64,000 bases of DNA, taken from positions 1 to 64,000 of the forward strand of contig JANQSN010000041.1 of NCBI GenBank assembly GCA_028284045.1, given 5' to 3'. The position numbers and the translations under genes were made by a program. The notes below the pieces were generated by a model, which was not told the DNA's origin, did no database searches, and saw only the letters and a program-made list of their open reading frames with translations. Of this stretch, positions 8,391 to 17,566 are shown one piece after another. The stretch is from Alphaproteobacteria bacterium (GTDB lineage Bacteria > Pseudomonadota > Alphaproteobacteria > DSM-16000 > Inquilinaceae). Numbering within the stretch: the stretch's first letter is position 1; every line of letters starts with the position of its first letter.

Positions 8391-9236
8391 CTACCCCGCC
8401 GCGGTGCCCGACGGCAGGGCGTCGGCGAGGCGGCCGGCGGCGGGCATGCCGACGGCATGGAACCCGGCATCGACGAAATGCACCTCGCCGGTGATGCCCG
8501 AGGCCAGGTCGGACAACAGGAACATCGACGCGCCGCCGACATCGTCCTGGGTGATGTTCCGCCGGAGCGGGGCATGCAGCTCGTTGAACTTGTAGACGGA
8601 GCGCGCGTCGGCGATGGCCGAGCCGGCGAGCGTGCGCATCGGTCCGGCGGACACGGCGTTGACGCGCACCCCCTGCGGCCCGAGATCGGCGGCGAGGTAG
8701 CGCACGCTGGCCTCCAACGCCGATTTGGCGACGCCCATCACATTGTAGTTCGGCATCACCCGTTCCGCGCCCAGATAGCTCAGCGTCAACAGCGCGCCGC
8801 CATTGGGCATCAGCGCCGCCGCCCGCTGGGCGACCGCGGTGAACGAGTAGCAGGAGATGTGCATGGTCCGCAGGAAGTTCTTCAAGGTCGTGTCGAGATA
8901 GCGACCCTTCAGCTCTTCCTTGTCGGAATAGGCGATGGCGTGGACGACGAAGTCGACGCTGCCCCAGGTCTCGCGCAGGCCGTCGAACACGGCGTCGATG
9001 GAGGCGCCGTCCTCCACATCGCAGGGCATCACCAGCGCGCTGTCCAGGCTGGCGGCCAGCGGTTCCACCCGGCGGCGGAAGGCATCGCCCTGATAGGTGA
9101 AGGCGAGGTCGGCGCCGGCTTCGTTCAGCTTTCGGGCGATCGCCCAGGCGATCGAATTGTGGTTGGCGACCCCCATGATGAGGCCGCGGCGGCCGGCCAT
9201 CAGCCCGGCGACCCGGCCGGTCGCAGCGCTGCTCAT
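8391..9236 (-). CDS. fabI: enoyl-[acyl-carrier-protein] reductase FabI
   Basis: 281 residues. This NADH-dependent enzyme performs the last reduction of the fatty-acid elongation cycle. The N-terminus (LIMGVANHNSIAWAIARKL) is the FabI cofactor loop, and the catalytic Tyr/Lys pair lies in YNVMGVAKSALE near residues 159-166. The ATG at 9236 has a GGGGAGA ribosome site. A TTG six codons upstream is less likely. It follows fabB with a 24-base gap in a fabA-fabB-fabI operon, the usual alphaproteobacterial arrangement for unsaturated fatty-acid synthesis. Confidence 0.94.
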   Translation of the reverse strand: MSSAATGRVAGLMAGRRGLIMGVANHNSIAWAIARKLNEAGADLAFTYQGDAFRRRVEPLAASLDSALVMPCDVEDGASIDAVFDGLRETWGSVDFVVHAIAYSDKEELKGRYLDTTLKNFLRTMHISCYSFTAVAQRAAALMPNGGALLTLSYLGAERVMPNYNVMGVAKSALEASVRYLAADLGPQGVRVNAVSAGPMRTLAGSAIADARSVYKFNELHAPLRRNITQDDVGGASMFLLSDLASGITGEVHFVDAGFHAVGMPAAGRLADALPSGTAAG

Positions 9237-9260
9237 CGCGTCGTCTCCCCGCAAGGCCGG

Positions 9261-10478
9261 TCAGTCCCCCGGGCGCCGGAAGACCAGCGACGCATTGGTG
9301 CCGCCGAAGCCGAAGCTGTTGGACAGCACCGTTGTCAGCCCGGCGTTGTCGCGCCGCTCGCGCGCCACGTCCAGGCCGTCGCAGGCCGGGTCGGGATCCT
9401 CGATATTGGCCGAAGCGGCGATGAAGTCGTTGTGCAGCATCAAGATCGAGTAGATCGCCTCATGCACCCCGGCCGCGCCTTGCGAATGGCCGGTCAGCGA
9501 TTTGGTCGAGGTGATCGCCGGGCAGCGGTCGGGGAAGGTGCGGCGCACCGCCTCCAGCTCGATCGAATCGCCGACCGGCGTGGAGGTGCCGTGGGCGTTG
9601 ATGTAGTCGATCGGGGTATCGACGGTGCTCAGCGCCAGGCGCATGCAGCGTTCCGCCCCTTCGCCGGAGGGCTGCACCATGTCGTGCCCGTCGGAGGTCG
9701 CGCCGTAGCCCACCAGCTCGGCATAGATGCGCGCGCCGCGGGCCCGCGCCCGCTCCATCTCCTCCAGCACCACGACGCCGCCGCCGCCGGCGATGACGAA
9801 GCCGTCACGCGCCTTGTCGAAGGGCCGCGAGGCCCGCTCCGGCGTGTCGTTGTAGCGGCTGGACAGCGCGCCCATGGCGTCGAACAGGACGGTCAGCGTC
9901 CAGTCCAGCTCCTCCCCGCCGCCGGCGAAGACGATGTCCTGCTTGCCCCATTGGATCATCTCCGCGGCGTTGCCGATGCAATGCGCGGAGGTCGAGCAGG
10001 CCGAACTGATCGAGTAGTTCACGCCGTAGATCTTGAACGGCGTGGCCAGCGTCGCGGAGTTGGTCGAGGACATCGAGCGCGGCACCATATAGGGCCCGAC
10101 CCGGCGCACCCCCTTGTTGCGCGCGATGTCGGCGGCGGCGACGATGTTGCGCGTCGACGGCCCGCCGGAGCCCATGATCAGCCCGGTGCGCTCGTGGCTG
10201 ACCTCCGCCGGCGTCAGGCCGCTGTCGGCGATCGCCTGCTGCATGGCGAGGTAGTTGTAGGCGGCTCCGTCGCCCATGAAGCGGCGCAGCTTGCGGTCGA
10301 CCAGGTCGTCGAGATCGACCTTGATGTCGCCGTGCACGCGGCAGCGGAAGCCAAGCTCCTCATAGGCCTGCGCCGGCCGGATGCCGGACCGGCCCTCATG
10401 CAGGCTGCTCAACACCTCCTGGGTGTTGTTGCCGATGCTGGAAACGATCCCCAGCCCGGTGACCGCGACCCGTCGCAT
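9261..10478 (-). CDS. fabB: 3-oxoacyl-[acyl-carrier-protein] synthase I FabB
   Basis: 405 residues. It condenses malonyl-ACP with acyl-ACP and is needed to elongate the cis-unsaturated intermediate made by FabA. The active-site cysteine is in [12 protein letters not shown] near residue 162. The two catalytic histidines are in [11 protein letters not shown] near 294 and [10 protein letters not shown] near 329, the thiolase-fold Cys-His-His triad. It sits 15 bases downstream of fabA and shares its operon. Confidence 0.94.
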   Translation of the reverse strand: MRRVAVTGLGIVSSIGNNTQEVLSSLHEGRSGIRPAQAYEELGFRCRVHGDIKVDLDDLVDRKLRRFMGDGAAYNYLAMQQAIADSGLTPAEVSHERTGLIMGSGGPSTRNIVAAADIARNKGVRRVGPYMVPRSMSSTNSATLATPFKIYGVNYSISSACSTSAHCIGNAAEMIQWGKQDIVFAGGGEELDWTLTVLFDAMGALSSRYNDTPERASRPFDKARDGFVIAGGGGVVVLEEMERARARGARIYAELVGYGATSDGHDMVQPSGEGAERCMRLALSTVDTPIDYINAHGTSTPVGDSIELEAVRRTFPDRCPAITSTKSLTGHSQGAAGVHEAIYSILMLHNDFIAASANIEDPDPACDGLDVARERRDNAGLTTVLSNSFGFGGTNASLVFRRPGD

Positions 10479-10493
10479 GACCGTCTTTCCGCT

Positions 10494-11039
10494 TCAGTGA
10501 CCGGAGGCGAACGCATCCGCCGAGGTGAACAGGCCGACCCGGAGATCGCTGGCTTCGTAGATCGGCTTGCCGTCGACCGCCATGGTGGCGTCGGCGATGC
10601 CGAGCACCAGCTTGCGCTGGATCACCCGTTTCACGTGTAGATGATAGCGCACCATGCCGGTGTCTGGCAGCACCTGGCCGGACAGCTTGACCTCGCCCAC
10701 CGCGATCGCCCGGCCGCGGCCGGGCGCGCCCGTCCAGCCCAGATAGAATCCGAGAAGCTGCCACAGCGCATCCAGCCCGAGGCATCCCGGCATCACCGGA
10801 TCGCCTTCGAAATGGCATTGGAAGAACCAGAGGTCCGGCCGGACGTCCAGCTCCGCGATCGCCTCGCCCTTGCCGTAGGTCCCGCCCTCGCCCGCGATAT
10901 GCGTGATCCGATCGAACATCAGCATCGGCGGCAGGGGCAGGCGTGCATTGCCGGGCCCGAAAAGCTCCCCATGTGCGCAAGCAAGGAGCTCGTCGTAGGA
11001 ATAGCTGCTCTGGCTGGTCACCCGCGCCACCCGGTTCAT
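10494..11039 (-). CDS. fabA: 3-hydroxydecanoyl-ACP dehydratase/isomerase FabA
   Basis: 181 residues. It dehydrates 3-hydroxydecanoyl-ACP and isomerises the trans-2 to the cis-3 double bond, allowing oxygen-independent unsaturated fatty-acid synthesis. The hot-dog fold signature [19 protein letters not shown] contains the catalytic His near residue 74, and the Asp lies about 14 residues on. The start at 11039 ([15 protein letters not shown]) gives the usual family length. The longer upstream frame reads into the frd promoter region and is rejected. It is the first gene of the fabA-fabB-fabI operon and divergent from frdA. Confidence 0.94.
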   Translation of the reverse strand: MNRVARVTSQSSYSYDELLACAHGELFGPGNARLPLPPMLMFDRITHIAGEGGTYGKGEAIAELDVRPDLWFFQCHFEGDPVMPGCLGLDALWQLLGFYLGWTGAPGRGRAIAVGEVKLSGQVLPDTGMVRYHLHVKRVIQRKLVLGIADATMAVDGKPIYEASDLRVGLFTSADAFASGH

Positions 11040-11256
11040 CGACACCTCGAAGGCCGGCCGATCTGCCCGGCCGATGGCCCGAGCCGGACCTCCCGGACCG
11101 CGCCGGTCTGGGCGGGGGACTGGGCAGGGTTGGGGCCGGCGTCCCTGGACTGTAGCGATTTTCCCTGGCGGGACAAGACCTGGCGCTTGGGCGGGCGCGG
11201 GAAGGCGACCGCCCGGCCGTTCGTCGTTTCGTCGCATTGGCCGGATCAGTTAAACA

Positions 11257-11284
11257 TTGCCAGGCGAGGGATAAGCCATAGACT
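11257..11284 (+). promoter_or_regulatory. possible sigma-70-type promoter of the frd operon
   Basis: TTGCCA (11257-11262) and TAGACT (11279-11284) are separated by 16 bases and end 35 bases before the frdA ATG. Both boxes are imperfect, so this is a tentative call. I looked for an FNR-type site (TTGAT-N4-ATCAA) here. The nearest match, TTGGCCGGATCAG, has the wrong spacing. Confidence 0.3.
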
Positions 11285-11319
11285 GTCTCGCGACGCAGGC
11301 GCGAAAGGAAACAGTTCGG

Positions 11320-13107
11320 ATGCAAACCGTTTCGGCTGACGTCGCCGTCGTCGGCGCCGGCGGTGCAGGGCTCAGGGCCGCCATCGCCATCGCGCAGTCG
11401 GACCCGAAGCTGTCCGTCGCCCTCATCTCCAAGGTGTACCCGATGCGCAGCCACACCGTGGCGGCGGAAGGCGGGGCGGCCGGCGTCGTCCGGGCCGAAG
11501 ACAGCCTGGCGCATCATTTCGACGATACCGTGTCCGGCGGCGACTGGCTGTGCGACCAGGACGCGGTCCAGCTCTTCATCGAGGACGCGCCCCGCCAGCT
11601 CACCCAGATCGAGCATTGGGGCTGCCCGTGGAGCCGCACGGAAGAGGGCCGCGTCAACACCCGGCCCTTCGGCGGCATGAAGATCGAGCGGACTTGGTTC
11701 GCCGCGGACAAGAGCGGCTTTCACATCCTGCACACGCTGTTCCAGACCTCCCAGCAGTTCGACAGCATCCGCCGGTTCGACGAGTTCTTCTCCACCGACC
11801 TGATCGTCGAGGATGGGCGCTGCCGCGGCGTCGTCGCCATCGAGATGCGCTCCGGCGAGGTCTTCCTGTTCAAGGCGAAGGCGGTGGTGATGGCGACCGG
11901 CGGGGGCGGGCGCATCTTCCCGTTCACCACAAACGGGGCCATCAAGACCGGCGACGGCATGGCCATGGCCTATCGGGCCGGCGTGCCGCTGAAGGATATG
12001 GAGTTCGTCCAGTACCACCCGACCGGCCTGCCCGGCACCGGCATCCTGCTGACCGAGGGCTGCCGCGGCGAGGGCGGCATCATGGTCAACAAGGACGGCT
12101 ACCGCTACCTGCAGGACTACGACCTGGGGCCGCCCGATCCCTGGCCGCGCAAGAAGGCGATGGAGCTGGGGCCGCGCGACCGCCTCAGCCAGGCCTTCTG
12201 GCACGAGATGAAGAAGGGCCGCACCATCGACACGCCGTTCGGCGAGTCGGTCTATCTCGACATGCGCCATCTCGGCGAGAAGAAGATCAACGAGCGGCTG
12301 CCCTTCGTGCGCGACCTGGCGACGTCGTATGTCGGTGCCGACCCGGTCAAGGTGCCGGTGCCGGTGCGCCCGGTGGTGCACTACATGATGGGCGGCATCC
12401 ACACCGACATTGACGCCAAGACGCCGATCGACGGTCTCTACGCTGCCGGGGAATGCGCCTGCGTCAGCATCAACGGGGCCAACCGCCTCGGCTCCAATTC
12501 GCTGACCGAGCTTCTGGTGTTCGGCCGCCGCGCCGGCCTGGGGGCAGCGGAAGCGGCGCGCACCGCCGGCGATCTCGCCGATGCCGGGGTGGAGGCGCAG
12601 GGCCGCGAAGCCGAAGCGCGGATCGCCGCCATCGCCGGCCGTGCGGACGGCGGGGAGACCATGGCGGGCCTGCGCGACCGCATGACCAAGACCATGGAGG
12701 ACGGCGCGGGCATCTACCGCGACCAGGCGCTGCTCGCCGACACGATCAACGAGTTGGCGGACGTCAAGAGCCGGCTGGGACGGGTGCCGCTGCGCGACAC
12801 CTCCAAGGTGTTCAACACCGACCTGACCAGCATCCTGGAGCTGGAGGCGATGGTGGAGATCTCCGAGACCGTCGCCCATTCCGCCATCCAGCGCACGGAG
12901 AGCCGCGGTTCCCACCAGCGGCTCGATCACCCCAAGCGCGACGACGACGCCTTCCTGAAACACTCCATGGCCCACCGCCAGGGCGACGGCGCGCCGCGCA
13001 TCGACTATCTGGACGTCGTCATCACCACCTCCCAGCCGGCCGAGCGCGTCTATGGCGGCGCCGCGGAGGCCAAGGACGCCAAGGCCAACGACGGAAAGGC
13101 TGCGTGA
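11320..13107 (+). CDS. frdA: fumarate reductase flavoprotein subunit, enterobacterial type
   Basis: 595 residues, close to the 602 of E. coli FrdA and similar along its whole length: [20 protein letters not shown] at the start, the covalent-FAD histidine in [10 protein letters not shown] near residue 45, and [20 protein letters not shown]. This subunit holds FAD and the dicarboxylate site that reduces fumarate to succinate on the cytoplasmic side. An AGGA ribosome site precedes the ATG. It heads frdABCD, with rquA downstream, which argues for rhodoquinol as the electron donor. It is clearly distinct from the SdhA encoded at 21381, and its enterobacterial character suggests transfer. Confidence 0.93.
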   Translation: MQTVSADVAVVGAGGAGLRAAIAIAQSDPKLSVALISKVYPMRSHTVAAEGGAAGVVRAEDSLAHHFDDTVSGGDWLCDQDAVQLFIEDAPRQLTQIEHWGCPWSRTEEGRVNTRPFGGMKIERTWFAADKSGFHILHTLFQTSQQFDSIRRFDEFFSTDLIVEDGRCRGVVAIEMRSGEVFLFKAKAVVMATGGGGRIFPFTTNGAIKTGDGMAMAYRAGVPLKDMEFVQYHPTGLPGTGILLTEGCRGEGGIMVNKDGYRYLQDYDLGPPDPWPRKKAMELGPRDRLSQAFWHEMKKGRTIDTPFGESVYLDMRHLGEKKINERLPFVRDLATSYVGADPVKVPVPVRPVVHYMMGGIHTDIDAKTPIDGLYAAGECACVSINGANRLGSNSLTELLVFGRRAGLGAAEAARTAGDLADAGVEAQGREAEARIAAIAGRADGGETMAGLRDRMTKTMEDGAGIYRDQALLADTINELADVKSRLGRVPLRDTSKVFNTDLTSILELEAMVEISETVAHSAIQRTESRGSHQRLDHPKRDDDAFLKHSMAHRQGDGAPRIDYLDVVITTSQPAERVYGGAAEAKDAKANDGKAA

Positions 13108-13113
13108 TCCCCC

Positions 13114-13851
13114 ATGCGCGACGTCACCCTGGAGATCCTGCGCTACGACCCCGACCGGGACGACGCGCCGCATTTCGAGAGCTATCAGGTGCCCGCCCAG
13201 GAGGAGTGGGTGATCCTTGACGCCATCAACTACGTCAAGGATCACATCGACCCCAGCCTGACCTATCGCTGGTCCTGCCATATGGCGGTGTGCGGCAGTT
13301 GCGGCATGATGGTGAACGAGGAGCCGAAGCTGTCGTGCAAGGCTTTCCTGCGCGACTACGGCGACCGCATCCGCGTCGAGCCGATGGCCAATTTCCCGAT
13401 CGAGAAGGATCTGGTCGTGGTCATGGACGACTTCATCGAGAAGATGAAGGAGTCGAAGACCTGGCTTATCCCGAAGGAAGACCGCTCGATCGAGGAGGGC
13501 GAGTATCGCCAGACGCCGCTGGAGCTTGACGCCTTCCGGCAGTACTCGATGTGCATCAACTGCCTGTTGTGCTATTCGGCCTGCCCGCAATACGCGCTGG
13601 GGACGGAGTTCGTCGGCCCCGCCGCGCTGGCGCTGACCTACCGCTACAACAACGACAGCCGCGACGGGGGGCAGGAGCAGCGCGCCGACGTGTTCGCCAA
13701 GAGCGACGGGGTGTGGCATTGCTCCTTCGTCGGCGCCTGCTCTGAGGTTTGCCCCAAGCATGTCGATCCGGCCGCGGCCATCCAGCTCGGCAAGATGGAC
13801 AGCGCGGTCGACTACTTCACCAGCTTCGTCACGAAGCCCCGGAGCCGCTGA
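13114..13851 (+). CDS. frdB: fumarate reductase iron-sulfur subunit
   Basis: 245 residues (E. coli FrdB has 244). It relays electrons from the quinol site to FAD. Three cluster-binding regions are visible: CHMAVCGSCGMMV with a fourth Cys shortly after ([2Fe-2S]), CINCLLCYSACP ([4Fe-4S]), and CSFVGACSEVCPKHVDP ([3Fe-4S]). All expected cysteines are present. The start lies six bases after the frdA stop, and the stop TGA overlaps the frdC ATG by one base, so translation is probably coupled. Confidence 0.93.
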   Translation: MRDVTLEILRYDPDRDDAPHFESYQVPAQEEWVILDAINYVKDHIDPSLTYRWSCHMAVCGSCGMMVNEEPKLSCKAFLRDYGDRIRVEPMANFPIEKDLVVVMDDFIEKMKESKTWLIPKEDRSIEEGEYRQTPLELDAFRQYSMCINCLLCYSACPQYALGTEFVGPAALALTYRYNNDSRDGGQEQRADVFAKSDGVWHCSFVGACSEVCPKHVDPAAAIQLGKMDSAVDYFTSFVTKPRSR

Positions 13852-14246
13852 TGGCGAGAAGGCCCTATATCCGCGAGGTGCCGCGCTTCTCCTGGTGGGC
13901 GAAGAAGCACGTCTACACCACCTATATGCTGCGAGAGGCGACCTGCATCGCCATCGCGGTCTATTGCGGGCTGCTGATCGTCGGCCTGATCCGCCTGTCG
14001 CAAGGCGAGGCGGCCTACGGCGCCTATCTGGCGGCGATGCAGAGCCCGGTCGGCATTGCGGTGCAGATCGTCATCGGGCTGTTCGCGCTCTATCACACGA
14101 TCACCTGGTTCACGCTGGCGCCGAAAGGCATACCGCCGATGCGCTTCGGCGGGGAGCGGGTGAAGCCGCAGGCGATCGTCGCGGCGCATTATGTCGGTTG
14201 GGCCGGCGTGTCGGCGGTGGTGCTGCTGTTCGTGGGATTGGTTTAG
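13851..14246 (+). CDS. frdC: fumarate reductase membrane anchor subunit C
   Basis: 131 residues, the same length as E. coli FrdC, with three transmembrane helices and the family N-terminus (RRPYIREVPRFSWWAKK). The segment YHTITWFTLAPKGIPPM corresponds to the loop before the third helix. It anchors FrdAB to the inner membrane and helps to form the quinol-binding pocket. Frd anchors of this class lack haem, and no obvious haem-ligand pair is seen. Confidence 0.9.
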   Translation: MARRPYIREVPRFSWWAKKHVYTTYMLREATCIAIAVYCGLLIVGLIRLSQGEAAYGAYLAAMQSPVGIAVQIVIGLFALYHTITWFTLAPKGIPPMRFGGERVKPQAIVAAHYVGWAGVSAVVLLFVGLV

Positions 14247-14321
14247 GCGCGCGCGGTTAGGCGCGGGACCGGACGGCCCGATGGTGGGCCTCCTCTGATT
14301 GGAAGGCAGACGGGAGAGGAC

Positions 14322-14690
14322 ATGGCCGCTTCCTCGCATGCGCCCTCGGGCGATCCGCGCCGGGCGTCGCATAAGGCGCTGGTCTGGCTGCCTTTTGCCG
14401 CCGGCGGCATGCTGGCGGCCTTCATCGTGCCGGTGATGGTGCTGCTGACCACCGGCCTGGTGTTCCCCAACGCGCTGTCCTATGAACGGGCGCATGCCTT
14501 CGCCGACAACTATCTCGGCAAGCTGGTGCTGTTCGGGGTGCTGGTGGCGCTGATGTGGCACGCCGCCCATCGTCTGCGCATTACCGCCCACGATTTCGGC
14601 ATCCGCAACGACCTGGTGATTCGCCACGCCTGCTACTGGGCGGCGGCGGTCGGGTCGGTGCTGACCCTGGTTTTCCTGTTGGCGATCTGA
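14322..14690 (+). CDS. frdD: fumarate reductase membrane anchor subunit D
   Basis: 122 residues (E. coli FrdD has 119), three hydrophobic helices, and the conserved segment ALSYERAHAFADNYLGKLVLF before helix two. It pairs with FrdC to form the quinol site. A 75-base gap separates it from frdC. The gap contains a GGGAGAGG ribosome site just before the ATG, and no promoter is obvious. The next gene starts 16 bases after its stop. Confidence 0.9.
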   Translation: MAASSHAPSGDPRRASHKALVWLPFAAGGMLAAFIVPVMVLLTTGLVFPNALSYERAHAFADNYLGKLVLFGVLVALMWHAAHRLRITAHDFGIRNDLVIRHACYWAAAVGSVLTLVFLLAI

Positions 14691-14706
14691 ACGCGGCCCA
14701 CCTCTC

Positions 14707-15228
14707 ATGGCCCTGCACGTCGTCGATCGCGCCTTCCGCCTCAGCCCCGGTCAGCTCTTCGACCTGGTGCTGGACGTGGAGTCCTATCCCCGGTTCGTGC
14801 CGTGGTGGGAAGCCGCGCGGGTCATCCGGCGCGAGCCGCCGCCGGCGCCCGACCGTCCCGGCGCCTACGAGACGGAGCAGGTGGTGTCGCTGAAGGTGGT
14901 GCGCCAGCGCTTCGTGTCGCGTACCACCTATCTGCGGCCGGACTGGATCGAGGTGCGGGCGGCGGACGGCCTGTTCCGCGCCTTCCTGTTGCGCTGGGCC
15001 TTCCGGCCGGTGGGCGACGGCGACTGCGAGGTCGATCTCGCCGTGGACTTCCAGTTCCGCTCGCGCCATCTCGCCCGCTTCGCCAGCGTGCTCAGCGGCG
15101 AGGCGGTTCGGATGCTGATGCACGCCTTCGAGCATGAGGCCGAGCGCCGGTATCATGCTGCCGGCGGCGTCGATGCCGGACCCGGATCGGCATCGGCGAT
15201 TCATCCGATGCCGGCCGGCGTGCGCTGA
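14707..15228 (+). CDS. COQ10/RatA-type START-domain protein, putative quinone-binding chaperone
   Basis: 173 residues, with an SRPBCC/START fold that begins VVDRAFRLSPGQLFDLVLDVESYPRFVPWW, the classic COQ10 opening. COQ10 proteins bind ubiquinone and assist its use in respiration. Here the gene lies between frdD (16-base gap) and rquA. I infer that it handles ubiquinone or rhodoquinone for the Frd complex, but the sequence alone cannot distinguish the quinone. The last 30 residues are low-complexity and variable. RatA-type toxin annotations of this family are a less likely alternative in this context. Confidence 0.85.
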   Translation: MALHVVDRAFRLSPGQLFDLVLDVESYPRFVPWWEAARVIRREPPPAPDRPGAYETEQVVSLKVVRQRFVSRTTYLRPDWIEVRAADGLFRAFLLRWAFRPVGDGDCEVDLAVDFQFRSRHLARFASVLSGEAVRMLMHAFEHEAERRYHAAGGVDAGPGSASAIHPMPAGVR

Positions 15229-15370
15229 CGGGCTCGGGGATCGATATCGTCCGGCGCCCCGCCCATCTTCCCGATTCGGGGCCGTCACCCGGCCAGGGTG
15301 GCGGCCCGTCCCGAACTGTCCCCCAAAGCCTCGCCGACGCGCGAAACCGAGGACCAGGACACCAAACCTC

Positions 15371-16126
15371 ATGCCGACCGACGATGCGCTCACCCCGACC
15401 GGTTCCGCCGGTGGCCTCGGCCAGGCTTTGCGGCCGACGCGGGCGACACCCGCACAGACGGGGGGCGTTCCCGACTATCTGAAGGACACCTACACCTGGG
15501 CCTATCTCAGCCCCTGGGGGGTACGGCTGTTCGACCACCCGTTCGTCGTCCGGGCCATCCTGTGGGGCAACTACGACCGGCTGAAGCGAGCGGCCTGCGA
15601 GGAGATCGAGCCCGGCTGGTCGGTGCTGCAGACGGCCTGCGTCTATGGCGACCTGTCGGCCAATCTGGCGGATCGGATCGGTCCGTCGGGGTCGCTGGAC
15701 ATCGTCGACGTCGCGCCGATCCAGGTGCAGCACTGCCGGGAGAAGCTGGCCGGGCGCACCAACGCTCAGGTCGAATGCGCCGATGCGCGCGATATTGCCG
15801 GGCGCGGCCCCTATGACGCCGTTTGCTGCTTCTTCCTGCTGCACGAGGTGCCGGAGGACCTGAAGAGCGCCATCGTTCCGGCGGTCATCGACCGGGTGAA
15901 GCCCGGCGGCCGGGCGGTCTTCGTCGACTATCACCGGCCCGGTCTGTGGCATCCGCTGCGGCCGTTGATGCGCCTGGTGTTCGCGCTGTTGGAGCCGTTC
16001 GCGGTGACCCTGTGGCGGCGCGAGATCGTCTCCTACCTGCCGGCGCGGTCGGATATCGAAGTCCGCAAGTCGACCTTCTTCGGTGGCCTCTACCAGAAGG
16101 TGGTGGTGACGCGCCGCGGGGGGTGA
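15371..16126 (+). CDS. rquA: rhodoquinone biosynthesis enzyme RquA
   Basis: 251 residues, close to R. rubrum RquA (about 248). RquA resembles class I SAM methyltransferases, but it replaces a ubiquinone methoxy group with an amino group drawn from SAM, giving rhodoquinone. Diagnostic segments are VPDYLKDTYTWAYLSPWGV near residues 35-53, LQTACVYGDLSANLA near 88-102 (the RquA variant of the glycine-rich SAM loop), LDIVDVAPIQ, FFLLHEVPEDLKSAI and VDYHRPGLWHPLRPLMR. The start at 15371 places YLKDTY where the family has it. It follows the COQ10-like gene by 142 bases and the frd operon, the expected functional partner. Confidence 0.92.
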   Translation: MPTDDALTPTGSAGGLGQALRPTRATPAQTGGVPDYLKDTYTWAYLSPWGVRLFDHPFVVRAILWGNYDRLKRAACEEIEPGWSVLQTACVYGDLSANLADRIGPSGSLDIVDVAPIQVQHCREKLAGRTNAQVECADARDIAGRGPYDAVCCFFLLHEVPEDLKSAIVPAVIDRVKPGGRAVFVDYHRPGLWHPLRPLMRLVFALLEPFAVTLWRREIVSYLPARSDIEVRKSTFFGGLYQKVVVTRRGG

Positions 16127-16396
16127 GCGGGCCACCGGCCGCGAGGGTCGGTCCGGTGGATTGTGCGATGCGGAAAGACGGGGGAGACGCGGCCGAATCA
16201 GCTTGCCGAAAGCCGTTGCGCTGCCTTATCGTTACGGTTATCGGTCACGTGGTGCGCGATGTTGTGCACTGCCGTATTATCCGGTGTCGTTATGGCCGGT
16301 CCGGGATCCTTTCCCGGCCGGGTCGTCCCTTGGCTGGGTCGTCGAGGCGACCGTCGACGATGCCGGTTGAGGGCCGTGCCTAACGGGAAAGCGTCC

Positions 16397-16822
16397 ATGT
16401 CGCAGGATAGACCCTATTCGCACATGCTGGAGATGCTGCAGGAAGCGGGGCTGCGGCCGACCCGCCAACGCTTGGCCCTGGGGCGGCTGCTGTTCGAGGG
16501 CGAGGACTGCCACCTGACGGCGGAGCAGCTCCACGGGCTCGCCCAGCAGAACGGCATCAGCGTGTCGTTGGCAACCGTCTACAACACGCTGCACCAGTTC
16601 ACCGCGGCGGGCCTGTTGCGCGAGGTCGTCGTTGCGCCGGGACGGTCCTACTTCGACACCAACACCCGCGAGCACCACCACTTCTTCAACGAAGGCACGG
16701 GCGAGCTGGCGGACATCGACGGCCAGGCCATCGTGCTAAAGGACCTGCCGGCCGCGCCCGACGGCATGCGCGTCGCCCGGGTCGATGTGGTGGTCCGCCT
16801 GGAACCCTCAGCGGCGGAATAG
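16397..16822 (+). CDS. irr: Irr-like Fur-family iron response regulator
   Basis: 141 residues. A winged helix fills residues 10-85 (LRPTRQRLALGRLL…GISVSLATVYNTLHQFTAAGLL). The dimerisation half carries the histidine cluster REHHHFFNEGTGEL near residues 91-104, which binds haem in Irr proteins. There is no N-terminal haem-regulatory Cys-Pro motif. Irr represses or activates iron and haem genes according to haem status. The ATG at 16397 matches the family. The longer frame from 16163 has an unrelated, low-complexity start. In many alphaproteobacteria irr neighbours fabA-fabB-fabI, and here only frd and rquA separate them. Confidence 0.88.
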   Translation: MSQDRPYSHMLEMLQEAGLRPTRQRLALGRLLFEGEDCHLTAEQLHGLAQQNGISVSLATVYNTLHQFTAAGLLREVVVAPGRSYFDTNTREHHHFFNEGTGELADIDGQAIVLKDLPAAPDGMRVARVDVVVRLEPSAAE

Positions 16823-17099
16823 CCGTCCCCCGATCTCGGCTCCCGTTCCGCTGCGTCGCCCATGCGCCCCCCTTTCGCGGCCGGTCACCAGCCGGCGCCC
16901 CTCTATCGTTGAGGGTCGGCGATCGTCGATGATTGGCGATCGTTGAACGTTGGATGACAGATTGCTCGCCGTGCGACCTATCCTTTGTTACGGTCGGCGG
17001 CGGGTCGCGATTCGGGGCCCTGTCGGCACCCCCCTCCTGTCGGCGCCCCTTTCTCGCGCCCCTCTTCAACTCGCCATGCGATGAGGATTGATCGGACCC
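16823..17099. promoter_or_regulatory. irr-rubrerythrin intergenic region with a direct repeat
   Basis: Two copies of GGCGATCGT(C/T)GA, at 16918-16929 and 16935-16946, lie about 155 bases before the rubrerythrin ATG with 17-base spacing. The copies share 11 of 12 bases. Such helical-phase direct repeats can be operators. Irr or a redox regulator would be a sensible binder next to this gene, but no known consensus is matched. Confidence 0.3.
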
Positions 17100-17516
17100 A
17101 TGTCGCTCAAGGGAAGCAGGACCGAGGCCAACCTGAAGGCCGCCTTTGCCAGTGAGAGCCAGGCTAACCGCCGCTATCTCTACTTCGCCCAGAAGGCCGA
17201 TATCGAGGGCTTCAACGATGTCGCGGCGGTCTTCCGGTCGACGGCGGAAGGCGAGACCGGGCATGCGCATGGCCATCTGGAGTTCCTGGAGAAGGTGGGC
17301 GACCCGACCACCGGCGAGCCGATCGGCGATACCGAAGCCAATCTGAAGGCGGCCATCGCCGGGGAGATCGAGGACTACACCGAGGTGTATCCCGCGATGG
17401 CCAAGGTCGCCCGCGAGGAGGGCTTCGACGACATCGCCGACTGGTTCGAGACGCTGGCCAAGGCCGAGCGCAGCCATGCCGGCCGGTTCCAAAAGGCCCT
17501 CGACACGATGGCGTGA
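17100..17516 (+). CDS. rubrerythrin without a rubredoxin domain
   Basis: 138 residues. The ferritin-like four-helix diiron fold shows the paired motifs [51 protein letters not shown] and [11 protein letters not shown], with the ligands Glu and ExxH in each half. Rubrerythrins reduce hydrogen peroxide in low-oxygen cells. The usual C-terminal rubredoxin domain (two CxxC motifs) is absent and the protein ends right after helix four, so a separate reductase must deliver electrons. The ATG at 17100 is preceded by a GAGG site. Proximity to irr suggests iron or peroxide control. Confidence 0.9.
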   Translation: MSLKGSRTEANLKAAFASESQANRRYLYFAQKADIEGFNDVAAVFRSTAEGETGHAHGHLEFLEKVGDPTTGEPIGDTEANLKAAIAGEIEDYTEVYPAMAKVAREEGFDDIADWFETLAKAERSHAGRFQKALDTMA

Positions 17517-17566
17517 GGGTCGGGGGCCTAGGCTAAGCCGACAGTCATCGCCGCCGCCCGATTAAG

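Noticed and set aside
11235-11252. Possible FNR site before frdA (TTGGCCGGATCAG)
   Set aside because: The half-sites have the wrong spacing and the first is a poor match.
10396-13761. 1121-codon open frame on the minus strand opposite frdA and frdB
   Set aside because: It is antisense to strongly supported genes, has no domain, and is expected from the codon bias of GC-rich genes.
16163-16396. Longer Irr with a 78-residue N-terminal extension
   Set aside because: The extension is unlike any Fur protein and crosses a likely promoter region.
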